Assembly: GCF_036245865.1 (NCBI RefSeq)
Contig: NZ_BTTW01000004.1
Coordinates: forward strand, 248,001 to 312,000
Direction: 5' to 3'
Source of the DNA: Corallococcus caeni
Lineage (GTDB): Bacteria > Myxococcota > Myxococcia > Myxococcales > Myxococcaceae
Length of the DNA: 64,000 bases
Shown in pieces: positions 46,648 to 55,261 of the stretch; within the stretch, counting starts at the first letter, position 1, and each line of letters opens with the position of its first letter. The notes beneath the pieces are model-generated. The model saw nothing but the letters and a program-made list of their open reading frames with translations. It did no database searches and was not told the origin of the DNA. The translations under genes and the position numbers were made by a program.

Positions 46648-49191
46648 ATGGCACCTCCCAAAGCACCGCGTACCGGCAAGACCCCCGACCCCTCCGGCTT
46701 CGTCCGCGTCCGGGGCGCCCGGGAACACAACCTGAAGCACGTGGACGTGGACATCCCGCGCGACGCGCTGGTGGTCTTCACCGGCGTGTCGGGCTCCGGC
46801 AAGTCGTCGCTGGCGTTCGGGACGCTCTACGCGGAGGCGCAGCGCCGCTACTTCGAATCCGTGGCCCCGTACGCCCGGCGCCTGATTGATCAGGTGGGCG
46901 TGCCGGAGGTGGACGCCATCGACGGGCTGCCCCCGGCGGTGGCGCTCCAGCAGCACCGGGGCGCGCCCACGTCGCGCTCGTCGGTGGGCAGCGTGACGAC
47001 GCTGTCCAACTCCGTGCGCATGCTGTACTCGCGCGCGGGCGCGTACCCGCCGAAGCTGGAGCGGCTGGACTCGGACGCGTTCTCCCCGAACACGCCCGCG
47101 GGCGCGTGTCCGAAGTGCCACGGCATCGGCCGCGTGTTCGAGGTGACCGAGCGCTCGATGGTGCCCGATGACCGCCTGAGCATTCGCGAGCGCGCCGTCG
47201 CCGCGTGGCCGCCCGCGTGGCACGGCCAGAACCTGCGCGACATCCTGGTGACGCTCGGCTACGACATCGACAAGCCCTGGCGCGACCTGCCGAAGAAGGA
47301 CCGCCAGTGGATCCTCTTCACCGACGAGCAGCCCACCGTCCCCGTCTACGCGGGCTTCACCTCCGCGGAGGTGAAGCGGGCCATGGCTCGCAAGGAGACG
47401 CCCAGCTACATGGGCACCTTCACGGGCGCGAAGCGCTACGTGATGACCACCTTCGCGACGACCCAGAGCGCGATGATGAAGAAGCGCGTCGCCCGGTACA
47501 TGGTCGCCAGCGACTGCGACCTGTGTGAAGGCAAGCGCCTGAAGCGCGAGTCCCTGTCGGTGAAGTTCGCGGGCCGCGACATCGGCGAATTGTCCCGTAT
47601 GCCGCTGGAGCAGGTCGCGGAGCTGATCAAGCCCACGGCGGAAGGGAAGGGGAAGGACGCGGAGGCGATGGCCCGCGAGCACCCCGAGAAGGTCATCGTT
47701 GCCCAGCGCATCACGAAGGACCTGCTCGCGCGCATCCAGGTGCTGACGGACCTGGGCCTGGGCTACCTGTCCCTGGAGCGCAGCACGCCCACGCTGTCAC
47801 CCGGAGAATTGCAGCGGCTGCGGCTGGCCACGCAGGTGCGCTCCAACCTCTTCGGCGTGGTGTACGTGATGGATGAACCGTCCGCCGGCCTGCACCCCGC
47901 GGACACGGAGGCGCTGCTCACGGCGTTGGACAGGCTGAAGGAGGCGGGCAACTCGCTGTTCGTGGTGGAGCACGAGGTGGACGTCATCCGCCACGCGGAC
48001 TGGATCATCGACGTGGGGCCCGCCGCCGGTGAGCACGGCGGCCGCGTGCTCTACAGCGGAGTGCCGGAGGGCCTGGCCAAGGTGGAGGCATCCCGGACGC
48101 GGCGCTACCTCTTCGAGGAGGAGGCCCTGCGCCGCCGCTCCCCCCGGAAGGCCACGGGGCGGCTGCGGCTGGAGGGCGTGAAGCGCAACAACCTGCGCGG
48201 GCTGGACGTGGACTTCCCGCTGGGCGTCTTCACCACGGTGACGGGCGTGTCCGGCTCCGGCAAGTCCAGCCTCGTGAGCCAGGCGCTGGTGGAGCTGGTG
48301 GCGGCGAGGCTGGGCCAGACGCTGACGCCGGAAGAGGAGGAGGGCGAGCCGCTGGACCGCGAGCCGGTGGTTGCGAGCGAGGGACATATAAAGGAAGGGA
48401 TGGAGGCCATCCGCCGGCTGGTGACGGTGGACCAGAAGCCCATCGGCCGCACGCCGCGCTCCAACCTGGCGACGTACACGGGCCTCTTCGACCACGTGCG
48501 CAAGCTGTTCGCGGCGACCCCGCTGGCGAAGTCGCGCAAGTACGGCGCGGGGCGCTTCTCCTTCAACACGGCGGGAGGCCGCTGCGACACGTGCGAGGGC
48601 GAGGGCTTCGTGAGCGTGGAGTTGCTCTTCCTGCCCAGCGTGTACGCGCCGTGCCCCACGTGCCACGGCACCCGCTACAACGCGAAGACGCTGGAGGTGC
48701 GCTACCGGGAGAAGAACATCGCGGAGGTGCTGGGCCTGACGGTGGACGGCGCCTTCGACTTCTTCACCGCCGAGCCGCCCCTCCAGCGCGCCCTCAAGGT
48801 GCTGCGCGACGTGGGCCTGGGCTACCTGCGCCTGGGCCAGCCCGCGACGGAGCTGTCCGGCGGCGAGGCCCAGCGCATCAAGCTGGCCACGGAGCTCCAG
48901 CGCACCCAGCACGGCGACACGCTCTACGTGCTGGACGAGCCCACCACCGGCCTGCACCCGGCGGACGTGGACAAGCTGATGGCGCAGCTGGAGGGACTGG
49001 TGGACGCGGGCAACACGGTCATCGTCGTGGAGCACGACCTGCGCGTCATTGCCGCCAGCGACCATGTCATCGACGTAGGGCCCGGCGCGGGGAACGCCGG
49101 GGGCCGCGTGGTGGCGCAGGGCACGCCGGAGCAGGTGGCGAAGGTGAAGGAGAGCCGCACCGCGCCGTACCTGGCGCGGGTGCTCAAGTGA
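46648..49191 (+). CDS. UvrA-family excinuclease ATPase paralogue (UvrA2-like)
   Basis: An 847-residue ABC-type ATPase. Two Walker A motifs GVSGSGKSS (about 46-54 and 533-541), two zinc fingers (Cys near 154 and C646xxC649 with C669xxC672) and the second ABC signature [12 protein letters not shown] (about 736) are intact. The first ABC signature is [12 protein letters not shown], with Pro for Gly. Length is about 100 residues under housekeeping UvrA, as in UvrA2 forms lacking the UvrB-binding part. Such proteins are linked to DNA damage tolerance or self-resistance. The start at ATG 46648 is set by the first family-like residues. Divergent from the Sel1 gene. Confidence 0.85.
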   Translation: MAPPKAPRTGKTPDPSGFVRVRGAREHNLKHVDVDIPRDALVVFTGVSGSGKSSLAFGTLYAEAQRRYFESVAPYARRLIDQVGVPEVDAIDGLPPAVALQQHRGAPTSRSSVGSVTTLSNSVRMLYSRAGAYPPKLERLDSDAFSPNTPAGACPKCHGIGRVFEVTERSMVPDDRLSIRERAVAAWPPAWHGQNLRDILVTLGYDIDKPWRDLPKKDRQWILFTDEQPTVPVYAGFTSAEVKRAMARKETPSYMGTFTGAKRYVMTTFATTQSAMMKKRVARYMVASDCDLCEGKRLKRESLSVKFAGRDIGELSRMPLEQVAELIKPTAEGKGKDAEAMAREHPEKVIVAQRITKDLLARIQVLTDLGLGYLSLERSTPTLSPGELQRLRLATQVRSNLFGVVYVMDEPSAGLHPADTEALLTALDRLKEAGNSLFVVEHEVDVIRHADWIIDVGPAAGEHGGRVLYSGVPEGLAKVEASRTRRYLFEEEALRRRSPRKATGRLRLEGVKRNNLRGLDVDFPLGVFTTVTGVSGSGKSSLVSQALVELVAARLGQTLTPEEEEGEPLDREPVVASEGHIKEGMEAIRRLVTVDQKPIGRTPRSNLATYTGLFDHVRKLFAATPLAKSRKYGAGRFSFNTAGGRCDTCEGEGFVSVELLFLPSVYAPCPTCHGTRYNAKTLEVRYREKNIAEVLGLTVDGAFDFFTAEPPLQRALKVLRDVGLGYLRLGQPATELSGGEAQRIKLATELQRTQHGDTLYVLDEPTTGLHPADVDKLMAQLEGLVDAGNTVIVVEHDLRVIAASDHVIDVGPGAGNAGGRVVAQGTPEQVAKVKESRTAPYLARVLK

Positions 49192-49212
49192 CGCAGGGCC
49201 GGGACGGCGGGC

Positions 49213-49983
49213 TCAGTCGTCCTTGCCATCGTGGTGGCTGCCGTTGTCGTCGTCGTGGTCCTCGCCGCCGTTGCGGTCGTGGTCGTCGAAGGCGTCAATG
49301 GACTTGTGCAGGTTGTTCTCCAGCTGCGAGCGGTTGTGCTCGTCACGCGGATCCAGCCGCGTGCCGCCCTCGCCGGTGAACCAGGTGCTGGGGTCGATGT
49401 TGATGGTGACGTTCTGGTCGTCGCCCGCGGTGACCTCGAAGTCCGCCTCGCGCTCCTGCTCCACGCGGAGGCTGGACACGAACTGGAAGGGCGCGCCGTC
49501 GATGTGGCCGTCGATGACGACCGAGGCCCCCAGGTCCGCCAGCTCCTTCAGCGCCGCGTTGTCGCCCGCCTCGGTGGCGGACACCTTGCCGATGTCGAAC
49601 TCGATCTCATCGTAGAGGCCCGGCTCCACCGTCACGTCGCGCAGGCGGACGACCTGACCCTCCAGCGCCGTGCCCGACAGGTCGATGAGGAAGGCGCCCG
49701 TGCGCTGCTTCTGCTCGCTGTGATCATCCGTGCTCGTGCCGCCGTCGTCCTCCGTGGCGTCGTCGTCGTGGTGGCCCTCGCGCTTGAGCTCCAGCTCGCG
49801 CACCGACAGGCGCACCCGCTCCACGGTGATGCCATTGGAGGTCTCCAGCCGCTGCACGGCCTGGCCGGGGAGGCCCGCGCCGGACACCGCGGAACCCATG
49901 CGCGTGCTCAACCCCACGGAGGACGCACCATTGCCACACGCGGACAGGCACAGGACGGAGGCGAACAGACCGATGAAACGCAT
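49213..49983 (-). CDS. DUF4382-like lipoprotein with Asp/His-rich tail
   Basis: A 256-residue protein with AGGAG before the ATG. The lipobox LSAC puts the anchor at Cys16. The body resembles DUF4382 (VRLSVRELELKREG then VVRLRDVTVEPGLYDEIEFDIGK), a secreted beta-sandwich family. It has an acidic insert at about 70-90 (HHDDDATEDD) and a C-terminal tail rich in Asp and His, suited to binding divalent metal. It is convergent with the UvrA paralogue (21-base gap) and divergent from the sigma-factor operon. Confidence 0.6.
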   Translation of the reverse strand: MRFIGLFASVLCLSACGNGASSVGLSTRMGSAVSGAGLPGQAVQRLETSNGITVERVRLSVRELELKREGHHDDDATEDDGGTSTDDHSEQKQRTGAFLIDLSGTALEGQVVRLRDVTVEPGLYDEIEFDIGKVSATEAGDNAALKELADLGASVVIDGHIDGAPFQFVSSLRVEQEREADFEVTAGDDQNVTINIDPSTWFTGEGGTRLDPRDEHNRSQLENNLHKSIDAFDDHDRNGGEDHDDDNGSHHDGKDD

Positions 49984-50293
49984 GACGTGTGTCTCCTGGT
50001 TCTGGGCGGCGGCCCGCGATGGGGGGCGCCTCCCGTTGAAAAGAAGGAGCACGGCCGCCAGAAACGGCCACAGGGGGGATTTTCCACGCGTCGCTCCAGG
50101 GTGGGATACGCACTCCCGGTAGCTCCGCGCCCCCAACGGACAGGGGAGCGTGGCCGGAAGTACCCCCCGTGACTCCTTCCCTCCGGACGGAGTAGTGGAT
50201 GGAGGTCATGGCTTGCACCTTCACACCTGGATCGGCCTGCCCCTGGGGGCGTCACCGCGACGCGAGGACCGCGTGCGCGGGGAGGGCCGGGGC

Positions 50294-50866
50294 GTGACGG
50301 AGCAGGAGATGGCGGACTGCATCCGCCGGGCGGCCCGCGGTGAACAGGCCGCGTGTGGCCAGCTCTACCAGCGCTTCCACGGAGCGGTGCGCCGCGTGGC
50401 CCAGGGCTCCGGGACCCTGGAGGCCGCGGAGGTGGAGGACGTGTTGCAGGAGACGTTCGTGCGGGCCTTCCGCGAACTGCCCCGGCTCCAGCACCCGCGC
50501 GCGTTCAGCGGCTGGCTGCTGACCATCGCCCGGCACCACGCCTATGCGCTCAGCCGTGGGGCGAAGGCCCGGGCCCGCGTGGAGGAAGACCTGGCGCGCG
50601 AGGCGGACACCGCCGTGCCCGCGCTGCCGCCCTCGCTCACGCTGGAGCGCCGGGTCGCGGTGGTGCGCGCCCTCATTGAAGGGCTGCCCGAAGGCCCGGA
50701 GAAGGACACGGCCCGCCTCTTCTATCTGGAGGGCGAATTGAGCGCGCGGGAGATCGCGGAACGGCTGGGCCTGGGCAAGAGCGCGGTGACGATGCGCCTG
50801 GAGCGCTTCCGCGCCCGGGTGAAGCGCGAGCTGCTGGCGCGGCTGCTGGCCGCGGAGGTGGGGTGA
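50294..50866 (+). CDS. ECF-type sigma factor
   Basis: A 190-residue protein from a GTG at 50294 preceded by GGGGAGG. Region 2 is GQLYQRFHGAVRRVAQGSG to VEDVLQETFVRAFRELPRLQHPRAFSGWLLTI, and region 4 is LFYLEGELSAREIAERLGLGKSAVTMRLER, the helix-turn-helix for the -35 element. There is no region 1 or 3, as in ECF (group 4) sigma factors. It heads the operon sigma, anti-sigma-like gene, caspase-like lipoprotein and Asp-rich lipoprotein. It probably also controls its own operon, as ECF factors commonly do. Confidence 0.9.
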   Translation: MTEQEMADCIRRAARGEQAACGQLYQRFHGAVRRVAQGSGTLEAAEVEDVLQETFVRAFRELPRLQHPRAFSGWLLTIARHHAYALSRGAKARARVEEDLAREADTAVPALPPSLTLERRVAVVRALIEGLPEGPEKDTARLFYLEGELSAREIAERLGLGKSAVTMRLERFRARVKRELLARLLAAEVG

Positions 50867-50869
50867 GCC

Positions 50870-51667
50870 ATGAGCGGGAGCGACAGACATCTGGATGTGG
50901 AGTCCGCGAAGCGGCTCGAGCAGCGCGAGCCCGAAGCGGTGCGCTACTTCGCCGAGCACCTCTCGCGTCCCTGTGAGGCGTGCGAAGCGTTCCTCGTCCG
51001 CGACGAAGCGGAGCCGGGTGAACTCCCCGGTCTGGATGCGCTGGCGGACGAAGCACTCGTCGAGGCCGCGGGCCGCCCCATTCGCGAGGACGCGGTCGGC
51101 TGGGCGCGGGTGCGCCGGAAGCTGGGGGCGCCCCGTCGGGCGTGGGTGACGGGAGGCTTGGGGGCCATGGCCGCCGCCGTCGTCCTGGCCCTCCTGGTGC
51201 GCCCGGGGACCGGAGGACCGGGCCGTGTGGAATCGCCCTCGCAGCGCATCAAGGGCGCCGCGCCCCTGTCGCTGGAGCTGACGGCCGCGGCACGGATGCC
51301 GGACGGAACCGTGCGAGCGGTGGCCGCGGACGCGGTGCTTCCGCCCGAAGCGGTGGTGCTCCTGCGCTACCACGCCAGTGAGTCCGCGGACGCGCTGCTG
51401 GTGCGCGAAGCTCCCGGCCTGCCGCCGCAGGTGTTGGGCCGCCATGTGTTGACGCCGGGCACGCATGACCTGCGGGACGGCGAGGACCTGGCGGGCGTGT
51501 CCCTGGACGACGAACAGGGGCCTGTGACGCTGGTGCTGGTCGCCTGGCCGCAAGACGGGCAGGGAGCCGCGGCGCTGGAGGCAGCGCGTGTCAGTGGACA
51601 GGTGCCCTCCGACGCGGCCCAGGCCCGCCTTCGCTTGAAGGTGGAGTCGGGGCATGCTGCTCCCTGA
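50870..51667 (+). CDS. Probable membrane anti-sigma factor
   Basis: A 265-residue protein beginning three bases after the sigma stop. The N-terminal soluble part has HLSRPCEACEAF (about 29-40), close to the zinc-binding anti-sigma pattern (His, then Cys-x-x-Cys). A single membrane helix at about 98-112 (GGLGAMAAAVVLALLV) is followed by a 150-residue extracytoplasmic part with no known motif. Gene order and topology fit an anti-sigma factor of the neighbouring ECF sigma, releasing it on an envelope signal; that role is inferred, not shown. Confidence 0.65.
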   Translation: MSGSDRHLDVESAKRLEQREPEAVRYFAEHLSRPCEACEAFLVRDEAEPGELPGLDALADEALVEAAGRPIREDAVGWARVRRKLGAPRRAWVTGGLGAMAAAVVLALLVRPGTGGPGRVESPSQRIKGAAPLSLELTAAARMPDGTVRAVAADAVLPPEAVVLLRYHASESADALLVREAPGLPPQVLGRHVLTPGTHDLRDGEDLAGVSLDDEQGPVTLVLVAWPQDGQGAAALEAARVSGQVPSDAAQARLRLKVESGHAAP

Positions 51668-51677
51668 GGAGCCGCGC

Positions 51678-53339
51678 GTGTCCCGCCTGTTGTCCATCCC
51701 CCTGGTACTGGCGCTGGTGACGCTCGGCGCGTGCGCCTCCGTGGAGTCGCGGGAGAAGGGCCGCGCGGTGCGGGTGCGCCTGGACGACGGCGTGCTGGCC
51801 ACGGCGCAGGAGGGCGAACGGCACGCGCTGCTCATCGGCATCTCCGCGTACGCGGATCCATCCTGGAACGGGCTGCGCTACGCGGCGAAGGACGCGGACG
51901 ACCTGGGCCGGGTGCTGGCGGATCCGGCGCGAGGAGGCTTCCGCTCCGTGACGGTGCTCACGCGGCCCGAGCAGACGACGCGCACGTCCGTGCTCGCCGC
52001 GCTCCAGGCGCTGGAGGCCCGGCCGTGGCGGCCCCAGGACACGGTGGTCGTCTACGTGTCCGGGCACGGCTCGCTGGCGCGGGACGCGCGAGGTGAGTTG
52101 CAGCGGTACCTGGTGACGTCGGACACCCGCTACCGGGACGTGGCCGGCACGGGCCTGGAGATGGCCACGCTGGAGCAGGCCCTGGAGCGGCTGGGGTCGC
52201 GGCGGCGCGTGCTGGTGCTGGCCACCTGTCACAGCGGCACGGGCAAGTCGCTGCTGCCCCCGGAGGTGCGCGACGAACTCTCGCACCTCAAGGCCTCCTT
52301 CCTGCCGCAGCCCCTGGAGGCCGCGAGCCGCGCCTCGCTGGTGCTGTCCGCCAGCGACTGGGGCGAAGCGGCGCGCGAGGACGACGCGCTGGCCAACGAC
52401 ATCTACACGCACTTCCTCATCCAGGCGCTCGACGGCCGCGGCGACCGCAACCGCGATGGAGCAGTGAGCGCGACGGAGGCGCACGACTGGGCCCGCCGCA
52501 ACACCTGGGCCTATACGGAAGGACGCCAGCGTCCGAGCGCGCAGATTCTCGAAGTGGGCGCGGATCCGGTGCTGCTGTCCGGCACGCTGGAGCGGCCCGG
52601 GCAGCCGGAGGTCTTCTCCTACAGCGCGAGGCTGGAGGGCTTCACGCTCAAGGTGGACGGCCAGGAAGCGGGAGAGCTGCCCGGTGGCGTGGTGGTGCCG
52701 GAGGGCCGCAGGCGCCTGGAGCTGCGCAAGGGCGGGCAGGTGCTGTGGGAGGACACCGTGGCGCTGCGCTCCGGCGAGCGGCGGGAGCTGGAAGCGTTCC
52801 TGCGTCCCATGGTGGACGGGCCCAAGCGCACGGTGACGTTGGGCGCGGGGATGCTCGGGTTCCTGGATGGGCGCAGCCGGGAGCAGGTGCTGCCCGCGGC
52901 GGCGCTGGCGGGCGTGGGGCTGGGCTGGGAGGGCGTGCTCCTGGACGGGAGGCTGGACCTCTGGGTGGACGTGGCGGCGGGGCAGGGGAGTCAGTCGCTG
53001 CGCTTGGATCCGGGCGGCGTCGTGCCGGTGCGGCACCGTACGTTGCTGCTGGGTGTGGCGCTGGGGCCGACGTGGACGTGGGGCCGGCTGAACTTTTCAA
53101 CGGGACCGCGAGTGGCCGGGTTGTGGCTGCAACGCTCCTTCCAGTTGGAGCTGCTGGACCGGGACGAGCGTTACGTCACGGCCTGGCCGGGCTGGATGGC
53201 CGCGGTGTCGTTCCGCTTCACTCCGGTCTGGGTCGTGGAAGCGCGCACGCAGTTGCTGTGGGCCTATGTCCCGGTGGATGGACAGACGCGCACGGTGGGC
53301 TTTGGAGGCCTGATGCTGGCCGGAGGGTACCGCTTCTGA
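51678..53339 (+). CDS. Caspase-like (C14) lipoprotein with PEGA and barrel-like C-terminus
   Basis: A 553-residue protein from GTG 51678, chosen for GAGGAG just ahead; an ATG at 51654 would overlap the previous gene. The lipobox LGAC puts the anchor at Cys19. The caspase fold (about 45-290) has His130 in YVSGHGS and Cys184 in LATCHSG, the C14 dyad. A calcium-loop-like D256xN258xD260G with Glu267 lies within it. A PEGA-like domain (about 310-375) precedes a C-terminal region of amphipathic strands (390-553) ending in the aromatic GGYRF typical of outer-membrane barrels. It overlaps the next gene by one base (TGATG). Confidence 0.75.
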   Translation: MSRLLSIPLVLALVTLGACASVESREKGRAVRVRLDDGVLATAQEGERHALLIGISAYADPSWNGLRYAAKDADDLGRVLADPARGGFRSVTVLTRPEQTTRTSVLAALQALEARPWRPQDTVVVYVSGHGSLARDARGELQRYLVTSDTRYRDVAGTGLEMATLEQALERLGSRRRVLVLATCHSGTGKSLLPPEVRDELSHLKASFLPQPLEAASRASLVLSASDWGEAAREDDALANDIYTHFLIQALDGRGDRNRDGAVSATEAHDWARRNTWAYTEGRQRPSAQILEVGADPVLLSGTLERPGQPEVFSYSARLEGFTLKVDGQEAGELPGGVVVPEGRRRLELRKGGQVLWEDTVALRSGERRELEAFLRPMVDGPKRTVTLGAGMLGFLDGRSREQVLPAAALAGVGLGWEGVLLDGRLDLWVDVAAGQGSQSLRLDPGGVVPVRHRTLLLGVALGPTWTWGRLNFSTGPRVAGLWLQRSFQLELLDRDERYVTAWPGWMAAVSFRFTPVWVVEARTQLLWAYVPVDGQTRTVGFGGLMLAGGYRF

Positions 53340-53959
53340 TGCGAGCCAAGGCATGTGGATGGGGCCTGTTGCTGGCAATGGCCGGCTGTGGCGGCTTCGT
53401 CAACGGAGACCTGCGGACGGGCACGGTGAAGGGGCGCATCCTCGGCGTGGAGGCGGACGTGGCGCGCGTGAGCGTGATGGGCCGCTCCGACCTGCGCGCG
53501 TCGGTGTCCGCGGACGGGAGCTTCCAGTTGGACGGAGTGCCCGCGACGTCGCTGGAGCTGTTCGTGGTCGCGTCGAGGACGCGCGCGGCGAGGAAGTCCG
53601 TGGTTGCCCAGGGCGCCCAGGTCACCGACGTGGGCGACATCGCCTCTTCGCCCGGGGCCTTCCTCACGGTGAGGGTGACGGCCGAAGACGGCGGCATTCC
53701 ATCCGGCGTGGAGGTGGAGCTGAAGGACACGGGGCTGGACCGCATCAAGCTCCCCGCCGGAGTCGGCGAAGCGCGCCTGGGGCCGCTGCCCACGGGCTGC
53801 TACGAGCTGGAGGTGAAGGCCGACGACCTGGAGGACGTGGAAGAGGAGCTCTGCGTCCGCGAAGGGGAGGAGCAGGTGCGAGCCATCACGCTGCCCACGG
53901 ATGACGGCGGTGGTGACGACGACGGAGGCGACGACCACGGCGGCCGTGACGGCGGCTGA
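53339..53959 (+). CDS. Lipoprotein with carboxypeptidase-regulatory-like fold and Asp/Gly tail
   Basis: A 206-residue protein whose ATG shares one base with the caspase stop. The lipobox MAGC is near residue 17. Residues about 25-185 form two beta-sandwich units (GTVKGRILGVEADVARVSVMGRSDLRASV and FLTVRVTAEDGGIPSGVEVELK) like CarboxypepD_reg/Ig-like domains. The C-terminal 20 residues are nearly all Asp and Gly with one His. It is the last gene of the sigma operon. The acidic tail resembles that of the 49213 lipoprotein on the other side of the operon. Confidence 0.65.
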   Translation: MRAKACGWGLLLAMAGCGGFVNGDLRTGTVKGRILGVEADVARVSVMGRSDLRASVSADGSFQLDGVPATSLELFVVASRTRAARKSVVAQGAQVTDVGDIASSPGAFLTVRVTAEDGGIPSGVEVELKDTGLDRIKLPAGVGEARLGPLPTGCYELEVKADDLEDVEEELCVREGEEQVRAITLPTDDGGGDDDGGDDHGGRDGG

Positions 53960-54100
53960 AGGCAGCGGCATTGGCGGTGCCAGGCCATGCATGCAAGCGT
54001 GACCCGTCCCGGAACGTAGCGGTTCAACCGGGTCATGGAGATAGGGTACACCGCAGGCCGTGAAGCTCCCGCCTCCCTCCCACCCCACGAAGGTGACGAC

Positions 54101-55144
54101 GTGAACGACCGACTCCTGCGCACGGCGCGCCGCCAGCCCACCGACACCACCCCCGTGTGGCTGATGCGTCAGGCGGGCCGCTACCTGCCCGAGTACCGCG
54201 CCATCCGCGGCAACATCGCGTTCCTGGACCTCTGCAAGGACCCGGACCTGGCCGCCGAAGTCACCGTCCAGCCCATCACCCGCCTGGGCGTGGACGCCGC
54301 CATCATCTTCTCCGACATCCTCATCCCCGTGGAGGCCATGGGCATCCACCTGGAGCTCGGGGACAAGGGCCCGCACTTCCCCAACCCGCTGCGCACCCCC
54401 GGGGACATCGACAAGCTCGGCGTCCCCGACCCCGTGGAGGGCACCGGCTTCGTCGCCGAGGCCATCCGCCGCACGCGCAAGGCCCTCAACGACTCCGTGC
54501 CCGTCATCGGCTTCGCGGGCGCGCCCTTCACCCTGGCCGCGTACATGGTCGAGGGCGGCGGCTCCAAGAGCTACATCCAGATCAAGCGCCTGCTCTTCGA
54601 GCAGCCCGAAGTCGCCCACCGCCTCTTCCAGAAGCTCACCGACACCCTCATCCCGTACCTCAAGATGCAGGTGGAGGCCGGCGCCAGCATCGTGCAGATC
54701 TTCGACTCCTGGGGCGGCGAGCTGTCCCCCTGGGACTTCGAACGCTTCAGCCTCCCGTACCTCACGCGCATGGTGACGGAACTCAAGGCCACCGGCGTCC
54801 CCGTCATCCTCTTCGGCGTCAACATGACCCCGCACCTGCCGCTGCTGAAGCGCACCGGCGCGGACGTCATCGGCCTGGACTGGCGCTGCCCCGTGGACGA
54901 GGGCCGCCGCATCCTCGGGCCGGACGTCGCCACCCAGGGCAACCTGGATCCGCTCCACCTCTTCCTGCCGCGTGAGGAGCTGGACGGCCGCGTGAAGGAC
55001 ATCCTCCGCCGCGCCGGCCCCACCGGGCACATCTTCAACCTGGGCCACGGCATCCTCCCGCCCACGGACCCGGACGCCGCGAAGTTCCTCGTGGAGGCCG
55101 TCCACAAGCACGGCGCGGCCCTGCGCCAGGGCACCCTCGGCTGA
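54101..55144 (+). CDS. hemE: Uroporphyrinogen decarboxylase
   Basis: A 347-residue protein from GTG 54101. It converts uroporphyrinogen III to coproporphyrinogen III in cytoplasmic haem synthesis. The N-terminal signature TPVWLMRQAGRYLPEYR, the segment GFAGAPFTLAAYMVEGGGSK, IVQIFDSWGGELSP, and the C-terminal GHIFNLGHGILPPTDP are diagnostic, and length is typical. The upstream ATG at 54035 would add a non-family leader. Other haem genes are not in the window. Confidence 0.97.
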   Translation: MNDRLLRTARRQPTDTTPVWLMRQAGRYLPEYRAIRGNIAFLDLCKDPDLAAEVTVQPITRLGVDAAIIFSDILIPVEAMGIHLELGDKGPHFPNPLRTPGDIDKLGVPDPVEGTGFVAEAIRRTRKALNDSVPVIGFAGAPFTLAAYMVEGGGSKSYIQIKRLLFEQPEVAHRLFQKLTDTLIPYLKMQVEAGASIVQIFDSWGGELSPWDFERFSLPYLTRMVTELKATGVPVILFGVNMTPHLPLLKRTGADVIGLDWRCPVDEGRRILGPDVATQGNLDPLHLFLPREELDGRVKDILRRAGPTGHIFNLGHGILPPTDPDAAKFLVEAVHKHGAALRQGTLG

Positions 55145-55175
55145 ACAAGCCCCCGCCCGACCCTCTGGTGAGCAG

Positions 55176-55191
55176 TTGACTCAAGAATCAA
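55176..55191 (+). promoter_or_regulatory. Candidate operator upstream of fadIJ
   Basis: A 16-base interrupted palindrome (TTGA, C, TC, AA, GA, A, TCAA) eight bases ahead of the -35 box of the fadIJ promoter. Place and symmetry suit a repressor such as a FadR-type fatty-acid sensor. No matching site was seen before the other fad operon. Confidence 0.4.
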
Positions 55192-55198
55192 TCGGCCG

Positions 55199-55227
55199 TT
55201 GACGCGGTGCATTGCCCGCCGTTAGAA
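55199..55227 (+). promoter_or_regulatory. Candidate sigma-70 promoter of fadIJ
   Basis: TTGACG at 55199-55204 and TTAGAA at 55222-55227 are separated by 17 bases, with the fadI start 35 bases downstream. It is a reasonable housekeeping-type promoter in an otherwise GC-rich gap. Confidence 0.45.
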
Positions 55228-55261
55228 GCGCCTCACTCGGTTCACAGAGGGTGAGGCACAC

